DNA of 64,000 nucleotides from Paraburkholderia kururiensis (GTDB lineage Bacteria > Pseudomonadota > Gammaproteobacteria > Burkholderiales > Burkholderiaceae), in NCBI RefSeq assembly GCF_034424375.1, contig NZ_CP139965.1, positions 6,510,001-6,574,000 on the forward strand, read 5' to 3'. Positions within the stretch are counted from its first letter, which is position 1, and every line of letters starts with the position of its first letter. Under the pieces are notes generated by a model. That model was not told where the DNA came from and made no database searches. It worked only from the letters and a program-made list of their open reading frames with translations. The position numbers were made by a program, and so were the translations under genes. Shown here in pieces: positions 1 to 8,712 of the stretch.

Positions 1-820
1 CGAGCGTGGCCCGCACGATCACCGACGACGAGCAGAGCGGCACGATGTAGCGCAGCAGCAGCCGCGCGCGCGAAGCCCCTTGCAGCCGTGCCACATGAAT
101 GAAGTCCGCCTGCACGAGGCGCAGCGTTTCCGCGCGCGCAAGGCGTGCATAGGCGGGCCACGCGGTAATCGAGATCGCGATCACCGCGTTCATGACGCCG
201 GGGCCGAGCGCCGCGGCAAACGCCAATGCGAGCACGATCTTCGGAAACGCGAGCGCGATGTCGGTGACGCGCATCAGCACGTTGTCGATCCAGCCGCCGA
301 AGAAGCCTGCCGTCGTGCCGATCAGAAGACCGATGGGCACCACCACGAGCACGACGAGCACTGCGATGGAAAGCGTGATGCGAGCGCCGTAGATGAGCCG
401 CGAGAGAATGTCGCGGCCCAGTTGATCGGTGCCGAGCAGGTGCGAGGCGGAGCCCGGCGGCAGCAGACGGTCGGAGAGCACCTGGCGCAGCGGATCGTGC
501 GGCGCGACGAGCGGCCCGAACACCGCGAGCGCTACGAGCAAGGCCAGAATCGCGAGGCCGAACAGCGAGAGCGGATTGCTCGCGAAGCGCCGCCAGCGCC
601 GATACGCACGGCCCAGTGCCGCCTGGCCGCGCGAGCGCGGCGCATCGGTCAGGAGCCATGCGCGCCAGTGCATGGCGGGCGTCTGTTCCCTCACGGCCGG
701 CTCTGCCTGCACGGGCTCATGAGGCGCATCGTCCTGCGACGCCTGCGCGGCCCCGTCCGGAAGCTTGACGAGGTGGGTCGAATCGGAACGCGGGTGCACG
801 GAAAGGGTTCTCCAGGACAT
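1..820 (-). CDS. Peptide ABC transporter permease, DppC-like (3' end outside window)
   Basis: Inner-membrane permease of a dipeptide/oligopeptide importer, second of the DppB/DppC pair. I translated the reverse strand from the ATG at 820. It gives about 273 residues with a polar N-terminus of some 85 residues, a first membrane segment after 'NPLSLFGLAIL', the motif 'LLGTDQLGRDILSRLIYGARISL-like', and the EAA-type loop 'RLQGASRARLLLRYIVP' close to the window edge. These are typical of the OppC/DppC family. The frame has no stop before base 1, so the C-terminus is missing. The start overlaps the stop of the DppB-like gene by one base (TGATG), which implies translational coupling in one leftward operon. 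The peptide specificity is inferred from the neighbouring dipeptidase. Confidence 0.9.
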   Translation of the reverse strand, partial: MSWRTLSVHPRSDSTHLVKLPDGAAQASQDDAPHEPVQAEPAVREQTPAMHWRAWLLTDAPRSRGQAALGRAYRRWRRFASNPLSLFGLAILALLVALAVFGPLVAPHDPLRQVLSDRLLPPGSASHLLGTDQLGRDILSRLIYGARITLSIAVLVVLVVVPIGLLIGTTAGFFGGWIDNVLMRVTDIALAFPKIVLALAFAAALGPGVMNAVIAISITAWPAYARLARAETLRLVQADFIHVARLQGASRARLLLRYIVPLCSSSVIVRATL

Positions 821-1905
821 CAACGGGCACGCGGATCGAACACGCGGTAGAGCGCGTCGGTCAGCAAATTCAGTGCGATGAACGTGACGCCGATCACGAG
901 CGTGCTGCCCAGCACGGCGTTCATGTCGGCATTGAGCAGCGCACCGGTCAGATAGGAACCGATGCCCGGCCACGCGAACACGATCTCCGTGAGCACCGAT
1001 CCTTCCAGCAAGAAGCTGTACGACAGCGCGATGACCGTGAGCAGCGGCACCATGATGTTGCCGAACGCGTGCACCCAGATCACGCGGCGCTCGGGCAATC
1101 CCTTCGCTCGCGCGGTGGTGACGTATTCCTGGCTCAACTGATCGAGCATGAACGAGCGCGTCATCCGGCTCAGATACGCGACCGAGTAGTAGCCCAATAT
1201 CGCGGCCGGCAGCACGATGTGCGAGAGCGCATTGAAGAATACGTCCCATTCGCCCGCGATCAGCGCGTCGATCAGCAGGCTGCCCGTGTGCGTATCCGCC
1301 ATGCCGTCGAACACGGGGTCGAGCCGCCCCGGGCCCGACACCCAATGCAGCCGCGCATAGAACAGCAGCAGCCCCATGAGCCCGAGCCAGAACACCGGCA
1401 CGGAGCTGCCGATCAGCCCCACGAACCGCGCCACGTGATCGATCCAGCGGTTGTGCCGCGCCGCCGCGATCACCCCGAGCGGCACGCCCACCAGCACGCC
1501 GATCAGCGTCGCGAGCGTGGCCAGTTCGAGCGTGGCGGGGAACACGCGCCTGATGTCGTCGATCACGGGGTTCGCCGTGAGCAGCGAAACGCCGAGGTTG
1601 CCGTGCAGCACGTCGCGCGCATAGAGCCAGAACTGCACGGCAAGCGGCTGGTCGAGCCCGAGCTGCGCACGCGCCGCCGCATACGCCGTGGCGGAGGCGC
1701 GGTCGCCCACCACCATCAGCACCGGGTCGATAGGTACCTTGCGGCCGATCACGAACGTGACGGCCAGCAGCCCCACGAACGTGACGGCGAGCGTGACGAC
1801 CCAGCGCAGCACACGCAGCACACGCAGCGTCCAGCGCACGCTCGCGTGGCGCGCCGCGCTTCTGCGCAGGGTTTCGAGCGGCGTAGCCGGCATCGACAGG
1901 GACAT
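820..1905 (-). CDS. Peptide ABC transporter permease, DppB-like
   Basis: Inner-membrane permease, 361 residues, first of the DppB/DppC pair. It has a basic N-terminus, a first membrane helix near residues 35-55, the periplasmic 'LGLDQPLAVQFWLYARDVLHGNLGVSL' region typical of DppB/OppB, and the cytoplasmic coupling loop 'TARAKGLPERRVIWVHAFGN' before the last membrane segments. The start ATG at 1905 is preceded by a strong GGAGG ribosome-binding site. It lies 47 bases after the substrate-binding protein gene and overlaps the DppC-like gene. Family membership is clear. The transported peptide is inferred from the dipeptidase in the operon. Confidence 0.92.
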   Translation of the reverse strand: MSLSMPATPLETLRRSAARHASVRWTLRVLRVLRWVVTLAVTFVGLLAVTFVIGRKVPIDPVLMVVGDRASATAYAAARAQLGLDQPLAVQFWLYARDVLHGNLGVSLLTANPVIDDIRRVFPATLELATLATLIGVLVGVPLGVIAAARHNRWIDHVARFVGLIGSSVPVFWLGLMGLLLFYARLHWVSGPGRLDPVFDGMADTHTGSLLIDALIAGEWDVFFNALSHIVLPAAILGYYSVAYLSRMTRSFMLDQLSQEYVTTARAKGLPERRVIWVHAFGNIMVPLLTVIALSYSFLLEGSVLTEIVFAWPGIGSYLTGALLNADMNAVLGSTLVIGVTFIALNLLTDALYRVFDPRAR

Positions 1906-1952
1906 GTTCGTTTCCTCCAGCGAGAGGCGCCGCCGCGCCTCTCATGCCGTGC

Positions 1953-3554
1953 TTATTGCTTCTTGACGTGCAGGTACGACACGAGGTCGTTGATGGGTCC
2001 CACTTCGAGGCCCGTCACGCCGGGTCGCGTGGCGACCTGCGAGACCTGCTGGAACATGATCACGAACGGCGAGCGCGCGAGCAGTTGCTTCTGCATGGTC
2101 TGATACAACTGCGCGCGCTTCGCGGACGACGACTCGGCCAGCGCCTCGTTGGTCTCCTTCGTGAGGTCCGGGATGTCCCACGAATTGCGCCACGCGAGCA
2201 TCTTGTAGGCCGACTTCTCCGAGTTGTCCGGATTCCACGCGAAGCCCTGCGCATTGCTGTGCGGGTCGATGTAGTCCGCCGACCACTCACCGATGTAGAT
2301 GTCGTGCTGGCGCGCGCGGTACTTCGCGAGCGTCTGCTTGTTGTCGCCCGGAATGATCTCCACCTTGATGCCGCCCTGCGCGAGATTGGCCTGAATGGCC
2401 TGCGCGATTTCGCTATAGGGGTAGCCGTTGCGCACGTCCATCGTCACGTTGAAGCCGTTCGGCAGGCCGGCTTTCGCGAGCAGCGCCTTGGCCTTCGCCA
2501 CGTCCTGATGGTAGGGGTTCGTGTTCAGCGCGCCGAGGAAGCCTTCGGGCAGGAACGTCTGGTGCACCTTGAAGGTGGTCTTCGCGATGTTGGTCTGAAT
2601 GCCGTTGTAGTCGATCAGCCACTTCATCGCCTCCTGCACTTCGGGCTTCGCGAGGTTCGCATTCTTCACGTTCAGGCCGAGGTACAGCAGCGTGGCCTGC
2701 GGCACCGCCGTGATGTGCGCCTTGCCCGATTTTTCGAGTGCGGCGAGGTCGTCGGGGCTCAGGTTGCGGGCCACGTCGGCGTCGCCGTTTTCGAGCAGCA
2801 GCCGCTGGCTCGCCGCTTCGGGCACGTGACGCAAGACGATGCGCTTCATGGCGAGCGGCAGACGATAGCCGTCGAAGCGCTGCAGAACAATGCTTTCATT
2901 CGCGGTCCACTTCACGAGCCGATACGCGCCGGAGCCCGCCTCGTTCGTGCGCAGCCATTCGTTGCCGAAGTCGTTGTTCTTCTGGTGCGTGAGCAGTAGT
3001 TGCTTGTCCACCACCGATGCCGGCCACGCGCCCAGCACGTTGAGCACGAAGGTCGGCGCGTACTTCTGGTCGGTGGTGATGCTGACGGTCGTGTCGTCGA
3101 TCTTCTTCACGCGTTGCAGCACGTTGTCCTTCGTGAGGCCAATGCCCTGCAGCACCGCAGCCGCGCCCTTGTCGAGCAGCACCGTGCGCTGAATGGACCA
3201 GGCCACGTCGTCGGCCGTGAGCGGGTTGCCCGAATGGAACTTGAGGCCGCTCTTGATCTTGAACGTGAAGGTGAGTCCGTCGGGACTCACGGTCCACGAC
3301 TGCGCCACGTCGCCGTTGAATTTCGAGGGGTCTTTGAGATCCACCCGCACGAGCCGGTCGTAGGTGTTCGCAATGTATTCCTCCGGCACGAGTTCGTAGA
3401 CTTCGCCCGGATCGAGCGTGGAGAACTCGTCGAGCATCGTGGCCATCACGAGCATGTCTTTCGGCGTGGCGGCCAGCGCCGGCGCGCCGAACCCGAAGCC
3501 CAAAGCTGCCGCCATGCTGGCCGCGGCCAGCCCATTGCGCAAAACGCGATTCAT
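1953..3554 (-). CDS. Periplasmic peptide-binding protein, SBP family 5 (DppA/OppA type)
   Basis: Solute receptor of the peptide importer, 533 residues. A Sec signal peptide (about residues 1-28, ending A-L-A before ATPKD) is followed by the family-5 fold. Recognisable parts are 'TFKIKSGLKFHSGNPLTADDVAWSIQR' near residue 95 and the aromatic-rich C-terminal half with 'GEWSADYIDPHSN'. The length fits DppA-like proteins (about 530). ATG 3554 has an AGGGGAA Shine-Dalgarno. It sits between the dipeptidase gene (100 bases upstream) and the two permease genes. The set RpiR regulator, D-Ala-D-Ala dipeptidase and importer suggests uptake of cell-wall-derived peptides. A general dipeptide role cannot be excluded. 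Confidence 0.9.
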   Translation of the reverse strand: MNRVLRNGLAAASMAAALGFGFGAPALAATPKDMLVMATMLDEFSTLDPGEVYELVPEEYIANTYDRLVRVDLKDPSKFNGDVAQSWTVSPDGLTFTFKIKSGLKFHSGNPLTADDVAWSIQRTVLLDKGAAAVLQGIGLTKDNVLQRVKKIDDTTVSITTDQKYAPTFVLNVLGAWPASVVDKQLLLTHQKNNDFGNEWLRTNEAGSGAYRLVKWTANESIVLQRFDGYRLPLAMKRIVLRHVPEAASQRLLLENGDADVARNLSPDDLAALEKSGKAHITAVPQATLLYLGLNVKNANLAKPEVQEAMKWLIDYNGIQTNIAKTTFKVHQTFLPEGFLGALNTNPYHQDVAKAKALLAKAGLPNGFNVTMDVRNGYPYSEIAQAIQANLAQGGIKVEIIPGDNKQTLAKYRARQHDIYIGEWSADYIDPHSNAQGFAWNPDNSEKSAYKMLAWRNSWDIPDLTKETNEALAESSSAKRAQLYQTMQKQLLARSPFVIMFQQVSQVATRPGVTGLEVGPINDLVSYLHVKKQ

Positions 3555-3653
3555 GTTCGTTCCCCTAAGAAATCGTGCAGTCGTCGTGAAAAGAGGTGTA
3601 TCGGCAAAACCCGCAACCCGCCATGCGCCGCGTCAGGGCGCTCGAGCAGGCTG

Positions 3654-4220
3654 CTACATCAACCGCAAAGGCCCGCTTTCTTCGTTATCGATCAATGGCA
3701 GCGCCATCGCCCCGGGCAGTTCGTAGTGCCACCATTCGCTCTTGATGTGCGTGAAGCCGGCGGCGTGCATCACGCCGATCAGTTGCAGCCGGTTGCGCTG
3801 CACGTGCTCGGGCAAGCCGGGGTGAAAATGCTCCGATTCGATGGTCATCGCGTCGAAGCCCGTGCCCATTTCGAGCACGTTGCCTTCGGCGTCGAGCAGC
3901 GTGAGGTCGAGCGCCGCGCCGCGGCTGTGGTGCGAGCCGCGCTTCACGTCCGCCACATAGGTAGGGTCCGGCAGGAAGTCCCACAGCACCTGCTGCGCCT
4001 GCGGCGGGCGGTAGGCGTCGAAGATGCGCAGCGTGTAGCCGCTCGCGCGCGCGATCTCCACGGCGCGGCGCAGTGCGGCCTCCGCGGGTTCGAGCAGCAG
4101 GCAGTGGGCCGCCTTGTAGATGGGCTTGCCCGTCAGGTTGCGGTCGGTCGCATAGACGATGTCGAGATCCACGCCGTGGCTTTCGGGCGTGATGGGAACG
4201 AGGCGGTACGGGTGCGTCAT
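3654..4220 (-). CDS. ddpX: D-alanyl-D-alanine dipeptidase, DdpX/VanX family
   Basis: Zinc dipeptidase that hydrolyses D-Ala-D-Ala. The 188-residue protein (E. coli DdpX is 193) holds the VanX signature: FDAYRP with Arg71, S-H-H-S-R-G-A-A-L-D giving zinc ligand His98 and Asp105, and S-E-W-W-H-Y-E giving catalytic Glu162 and zinc ligand His165. I place the start at ATG 4220 (MTHPYRL). An in-frame ATG at 4232 (MALLMTH) is equally possible and neither has a strong ribosome-binding site. No signal peptide is visible, so it acts on imported dipeptide in the cytoplasm. It starts 20 bases after the RpiR gene stop and precedes the importer genes, so it is probably co-transcribed with them. Confidence 0.93.
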   Translation of the reverse strand: MTHPYRLVPITPESHGVDLDIVYATDRNLTGKPIYKAAHCLLLEPAEAALRRAVEIARASGYTLRIFDAYRPPQAQQVLWDFLPDPTYVADVKRGSHHSRGAALDLTLLDAEGNVLEMGTGFDAMTIESEHFHPGLPEHVQRNRLQLIGVMHAAGFTHIKSEWWHYELPGAMALPLIDNEESGPLRLM

Positions 4221-4240
4221 CAATAGGGCCATGAATGGGG

Positions 4241-5233
4241 TCACGAAGAGGCGGACGTGGTGCGATGCGATTGACGGGACGCCGGCACGTCGAACTGTTC
4301 GAGCTCGCGCTGCAACTCGCGGTTGCGGGCCACGCGCGCGTCGATGGCGGGGCCGAGCCGTTCGACCACCGACGTGATGAGCAGATTGAACAGACACGTG
4401 AGCGGCGCGAGCGAGTCCCAGAACTGTCCGACGTCGGTCTTCACCTGTAGCAGGTCGCAGGCGAAGTCGCGTGCCCAGGGGCAGTAGAGGTCGGTGACGA
4501 GCGCGAACGGCAAGCCGCGGCGCGCGGCGGCTTCGCAGTAGCGGCGCGCGATGCGCGAATACGCGCGCGTGTCGGTGACGATGAGGTACGGCTCGGCGTA
4601 CTCGGCGTTGAGCGAGTCCACGTACGAGCCCGACATGCCGTCCGAGTAGAACACGCGCGGCCGGATGTATTCGAGGTAGCTGTGGAACGCGTTGCTGATG
4701 CCGCGCGTGGACTGGATGCCGAGTATGTAGACCGCCTCGGCATGCGCAATGCGCTTCGAGACGTTGGCGAACGCCTCGCTCTGCGCGAGCGTGTAGACGT
4801 GGCGGATGGCGTCCAGTTCGAGTTCGAGCGCGTTCGGCGCGCCGGGGTAGGCGAGGCGCGAAGCGGCCTGGGTAGACGGTACTTCGGTGCCGTTCGCTGC
4901 GGTCTCTGCCGTGGCCGCATCGCCCTCGCCCGCGCCGTTCTGGCCCGCGGCGGCGGCACGGCGACGGTACTCGTCGAGCCGGTCGGTGATCATCCACGGC
5001 CGTTCGAGCGCACCGCGCAGTTCGCGCTTGAGGTCGTCCAGGTTGCGGTAGCCCACGCTGCGCAGGAAGCGCCCCACGGAGATGCCGCTCGTGCCGGTGC
5101 GCTGCGCGATTTCGTCGGCGGTTTCGAGCCCGAGGCGGTCGAGGTTCGCCAGCATATAACTCGCAATGCGCTTGGCGGTGGGCGTGAGCCCGGCAAAACT
5201 GGCCTCGACGGTCTGGACGAAGGTGGGTCGCAT
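4241..5233 (-). CDS. RpiR-family transcriptional regulator with SIS domain
   Basis: Probable local regulator of the dipeptidase/peptide-transport operon. The 330 residues comprise an N-terminal HTH_6 domain (about 1-77, including 'QRTGTSGISVGRFLRSVGYRNLDDLKRELR'), a variable Ala-rich linker (about 90-125) and a SIS domain ('AEAVYILGIQSTRGISNAFHSYL', then 'YLIVTDTRAYSRIARRYCEAAARRG'). SIS domains in this family normally bind phosphosugars, and the paralogue MurR senses N-acetylmuramate 6-phosphate, so a cell-wall-derived effector would suit the context. It is the first gene of the leftward operon, 47 bases downstream of a long inverted repeat, so autoregulation is likely. The effector is inferred only. 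Confidence 0.88.
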   Translation of the reverse strand: MRPTFVQTVEASFAGLTPTAKRIASYMLANLDRLGLETADEIAQRTGTSGISVGRFLRSVGYRNLDDLKRELRGALERPWMITDRLDEYRRRAAAAGQNGAGEGDAATAETAANGTEVPSTQAASRLAYPGAPNALELELDAIRHVYTLAQSEAFANVSKRIAHAEAVYILGIQSTRGISNAFHSYLEYIRPRVFYSDGMSGSYVDSLNAEYAEPYLIVTDTRAYSRIARRYCEAAARRGLPFALVTDLYCPWARDFACDLLQVKTDVGQFWDSLAPLTCLFNLLITSVVERLGPAIDARVARNRELQRELEQFDVPASRQSHRTTSASS

Positions 5234-5279
5234 CGCGCGGTGGGGTGAGCGGGTTGGTAGCGGGTTGATGAGCGGCTTG

Positions 5280-5322
5280 GTTAGTTATCTGTCATTCGAC
5301 AACGGAATGACACGTATCTAAC
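5280..5322. promoter_or_regulatory. Candidate operator: 43-bp inverted repeat between rpiR-type gene and yigZ
   Basis: The inner arms TGTCATTC (5290-5297) and GAATGACA (5305-5312) are perfectly complementary around a 7-base spacer. The outer arms, GTTAG at 5280-5284 and CTAAC at 5318-5322, share the same centre at 5301. The element sits 47 bases upstream of the RpiR-family start and about 100 bases upstream of yigZ. The position and symmetry suit binding by a dimeric HTH protein, most simply the adjacent RpiR-type regulator. The binding protein is inference. Confidence 0.6.
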
Positions 5323-5420
5323 AAAGCCAATAAACCCAGCGCCAGCTTAAAAATTCAATCGGCATAGATGGGCCGATAGTCCGCCACGGTAAAATCGCCG
5401 GGTTTCCGGCAAACCGCTAC

Positions 5421-6023
<603 letters not shown>

Positions 6024-6119
6024 CCGACGCAGCGGGCGCATGGGCGCATCAGGCGCATTGAGCGCGCGACGCGCCGACGCCATGCCCACTCAGGTACAAC
6101 AACGAACGAGGATCACGAC

Positions 6120-7037
6120 ATGATGGACCGCTTTCTGGCGATGAAGGTTTTCGCGCGCGTGGTCGAATCCGGCAGCTTCACCAAGGCAGCCGAAACGCTG
6201 CAACTCACGGCGCCGCAGGCGTCGCGCATCATCCAGGCGCTCGAAGCGCATCTGGGCGCCCGGCTCCTGAACCGCACCACGCGCAGCGTGAGCGTGACCG
6301 AAGACGGCGAGCGCTACTACCAGCGCTCGCTGCGCGTACTCGCGGAAGTGGACGAGATGGAGTCCGAACTGACGCATGCGCGCCTGAGCCCGAAGGGCAA
6401 GATCAAGGTCAACATGCCCGCGCTGATCGCCAAGACTTCGATCATCCCGGCGTTGCCGGAATTCTTTGCGACGTATCCCGACATCGAAATCGAAATGGGT
6501 CTGTCGGACCGGCAGGTGGATATCGTCGAGGAAGGCGTGGACTGCGTGATCCGCACGGGCGAGCTGGACGACTCGGGGCTCGTGGCGCGGCGCATCGGCA
6601 ACATGGGGCGCGTGACGTGTGCGGCGCCCACCTACCTCGACAAATACGGCGAGCCGACCTCGCCCGATGACCTGAGCGAGCACATCGGCGTCAACTACGT
6701 GTCGAGCAACACGGGGCGCGTGCGCAGCTGGGACTTCCAGGTGAACGGCAAGACCGAGCTCTTCGACATGAAGAGCATGATCGCCGTGAACGAGGTGGGC
6801 GCCTACGTGGCCTGCGGGCTGCAAGGGCTCGGCATCGTGAAGGGCACGCGCTTCATTCTGGAGCCCTACCTTGCAAGCGGCGCGCTGCGCGAGATCCTGA
6901 AGGACTATCCCTCCATTCCGCGCCCCATCTCGATTCTCTATTCGCCCAACCGGCAGTTGCCGCACCGCATCCGCGTGTTCGTCGACTGGGTGGCGGCCGT
7001 GTTCGCACGCGAACCGCTGCTGCAATGCGAACGGTGA
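6120..7037 (+). CDS. LysR-family transcriptional regulator (CrgA-like group)
   Basis: A 305-residue LysR protein: winged HTH in residues 1-60 ('GSFTKAAETLQLTAPQASRIIQALEAHLGARLLNRTTR') and a substrate-binding domain from about residue 90. The N-terminal Met is doubled (ATG ATG at 6120 and 6123). The 'LNRTTRSVSVTEDG' pattern and short effector domain put it in the large CrgA-like subgroup, whose members often control nearby oxidoreductases. The target is unknown here. It is convergent with the aminotransferase gene only 23 bases away and is preceded by yigZ on the same strand. Confidence 0.88.
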   Translation: MMDRFLAMKVFARVVESGSFTKAAETLQLTAPQASRIIQALEAHLGARLLNRTTRSVSVTEDGERYYQRSLRVLAEVDEMESELTHARLSPKGKIKVNMPALIAKTSIIPALPEFFATYPDIEIEMGLSDRQVDIVEEGVDCVIRTGELDDSGLVARRIGNMGRVTCAAPTYLDKYGEPTSPDDLSEHIGVNYVSSNTGRVRSWDFQVNGKTELFDMKSMIAVNEVGAYVACGLQGLGIVKGTRFILEPYLASGALREILKDYPSIPRPISILYSPNRQLPHRIRVFVDWVAAVFAREPLLQCER

Positions 7038-7060
7038 ATGAAGCGACGAAGCGTGCGACG

Positions 7061-8218
7061 CTACACGCCCCACGCGCGCCGCACGCGCTCGCGAATGTCC
7101 GCTAGCCGCGCCACGGGCTCGTTCGAAAACACGAAACGCAGATAGCGGCCCGCGTCCGGACCCCAGCCCGACATCGCGGTAGCCGCAACCTCGCCCTTCT
7201 CGAGCAGCAGCCGCGACGCTTCGTGCGGCGCGAGCCCCAACTGCTCCGTGTCGATCAGCAGCGACCAGCCGCCGTGCGGCGACACCACAGGCAGGCCACG
7301 CAACGCCTCGAGCAGACAGTCGCGGCGCGCCTGCCACTGCGCGACCGCCGCTGCAACCCCGTCGTCGGCGCAGGTGAGCGCGGCCGTCGCCCCCGGCATG
7401 CCGATGCCCACCTGACACACCACGTTGGAGAGGCTCGTGAGCCGTACGTCGGCCATGACGGATTCGGGGCCCACGATCCAGCCCACGCGCCAGCCGATCA
7501 TGCGGTACTCCTTCGATACCGAGCCCACCGTGATGGTCCGTTCGCGCATGCCGGGCAGCGCCGCGGGATGAATGACGGCGCGACCGTCGAACAGGATGCG
7601 TTCCATCGCGGCGTCGTAGAGCAGCCATGCGTTCGCGCGACGGCAGTGGTCGGCAATTGCGTTCCACTCCCCGGCATTCGCCACGAACCCGCCCGGCATG
7701 GAAGGCGACATCATGAGGAAAGCCCGCGTGCGCGGCCCGACCGTTGCCGCAAGGCTATCGAGATCGAGCCGCCAGCCTTCCGCGCCGGGCACGAGCCGCG
7801 CGAATACGGGCACGCCGGCCGCCAGCCGCACGCGGTTGATGAGGCCCGCGTAGGTCGGATCGGTGAGCACCACTTCATCGCCGGGTTCGAGGATGGAGAG
7901 CAGCACGTTGAAGATGCCCGCCAGCCCACCGGCAGAGACGATGCATTCGCCGGCGGGGTCGTAGACGGCTCCGGTCGTGCGCTGCATGCGCGCGACCACG
8001 GCCTCGCGCAGCGCCGTCTGACCCGTGAACGGCAGGTAGCTGTTGGCGTCGTCGTCGTCGATGGCGGCGTGCGTCGCGCGGAGCGCTGCCGCGGGCGGGC
8101 GCAGGTCCGTGTCGAGATTTTCGAGCCGCAGGATGTTGCGGTTGTGCCGGGCGTCCGCGGCATCGCCCATTCGGTCCACGCCAATGCCGGGAATCGTCTT
8201 CAGACGGGAAACGGTCAT
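7061..8218 (-). CDS. PLP-dependent aminotransferase, class I/II fold
   Basis: A 385-residue fold-type I enzyme of the aspartate aminotransferase superfamily. It shows 'NSYLPFTGQTALREAVVARM' (substrate-domain start), 'SAGGLAGIFNVLLSILEPGDEVVLTDPTYAG' (cofactor phosphate region), 'YDAAMERILF' and the PLP lysine in 'TVGSVSKEYRMIGWRVGW' (Lys236) followed by Arg244. ATG 8218 is chosen because GGGAGGAAGG lies just upstream; longer reading frames lack such a site. In this superfamily 'NP' normally follows 'SP', but here it reads 'SPSMPGG', so the usual substrate-clamping Asn appears replaced. The amino donor/acceptor pair cannot be told from sequence. The gene is monocistronic in appearance. Confidence 0.85.
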   Translation of the reverse strand: MTVSRLKTIPGIGVDRMGDAADARHNRNILRLENLDTDLRPPAAALRATHAAIDDDDANSYLPFTGQTALREAVVARMQRTTGAVYDPAGECIVSAGGLAGIFNVLLSILEPGDEVVLTDPTYAGLINRVRLAAGVPVFARLVPGAEGWRLDLDSLAATVGPRTRAFLMMSPSMPGGFVANAGEWNAIADHCRRANAWLLYDAAMERILFDGRAVIHPAALPGMRERTITVGSVSKEYRMIGWRVGWIVGPESVMADVRLTSLSNVVCQVGIGMPGATAALTCADDGVAAAVAQWQARRDCLLEALRGLPVVSPHGGWSLLIDTEQLGLAPHEASRLLLEKGEVAATAMSGWGPDAGRYLRFVFSNEPVARLADIRERVRRAWGV

Positions 8219-8712
8219 GCCTTCCTCCCTCGGTTGATGCCCGCGCCGCGCCTCGCGGCGCAGCACGAAGTAACACGAAGCGGCGCGAGCGGCACCAAGA
8301 GCGGTCGTCTGCCAATGTCCGCGCAGCCGAAGACCGCTCGAAACTGCGCGCGCCCCGGCGCCCCAATAGCGGCCCATTCACACAAAACCGTCATCAAGCC
8401 GACATTTGCCTTCGCCACGATGAACGGGGACCCGCTTGTCAGTCTGCTTTCGGGTTCGCTTTCAGTGCGTTTTTCGGGACCGCTCCTTTGGGTCGCTCCT
8501 TTGGGTCGCTCCTTTGGGCCGCTTCTTTGGTCCACTTTCGAGCCCCGTTTTCGAGCTTGCTTGCGCTCGTGGCGAGCCCGCCTGGGGCGCGTCTTCGAGC
8601 CCGCCTGGCTTCTTTGGCCCGCTTTCAGGCCCGATCCCGAACGGCCCTGCCCCGGCCGCATCCCGCCAGGGCCGCCCTCGATCTCGACACACCAATGAGG
8701 AGAGACAAGGCA
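8219..8712. other. Intergenic region between aminotransferase and Pit transporter
   Basis: About 490 bases without a credible gene. Open frames on both strands run through it, but they are continuations of shadow frames with no ribosome-binding site. It holds the divergent promoters, a pyrimidine-rich 13-bp tandem repeat (8481-8532) and degenerate further copies of 'TTCGAGCCCGCCTGG' and 'CTTCTTTGGCCCGC' to about 8630. It may act as the 5' leader of the phosphate transporter mRNA. Confidence 0.6.
8481..8532 (+). repeat. 13-bp tandem repeat, four units
   Basis: The unit CGCTCCTTTGGGT occurs at 8481-8493 and 8494-8506 exactly, at 8507-8519 with one change and at 8520-8532 degenerately (CGCTTCTTTGGTC). 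Thirteen is not a multiple of three, so it is not a coding repeat. On the reverse strand each unit contains AAAGGAG. It lies 180-230 bases upstream of the Pit start. Confidence 0.85.

Noticed and set aside
3654..4997. A 447-codon leftward frame containing the dipeptidase at its end
   Set aside because: The upstream 250 codons overlap the RpiR gene in another frame and are Arg-rich shadow sequence. Only the last 188 codons match DdpX.
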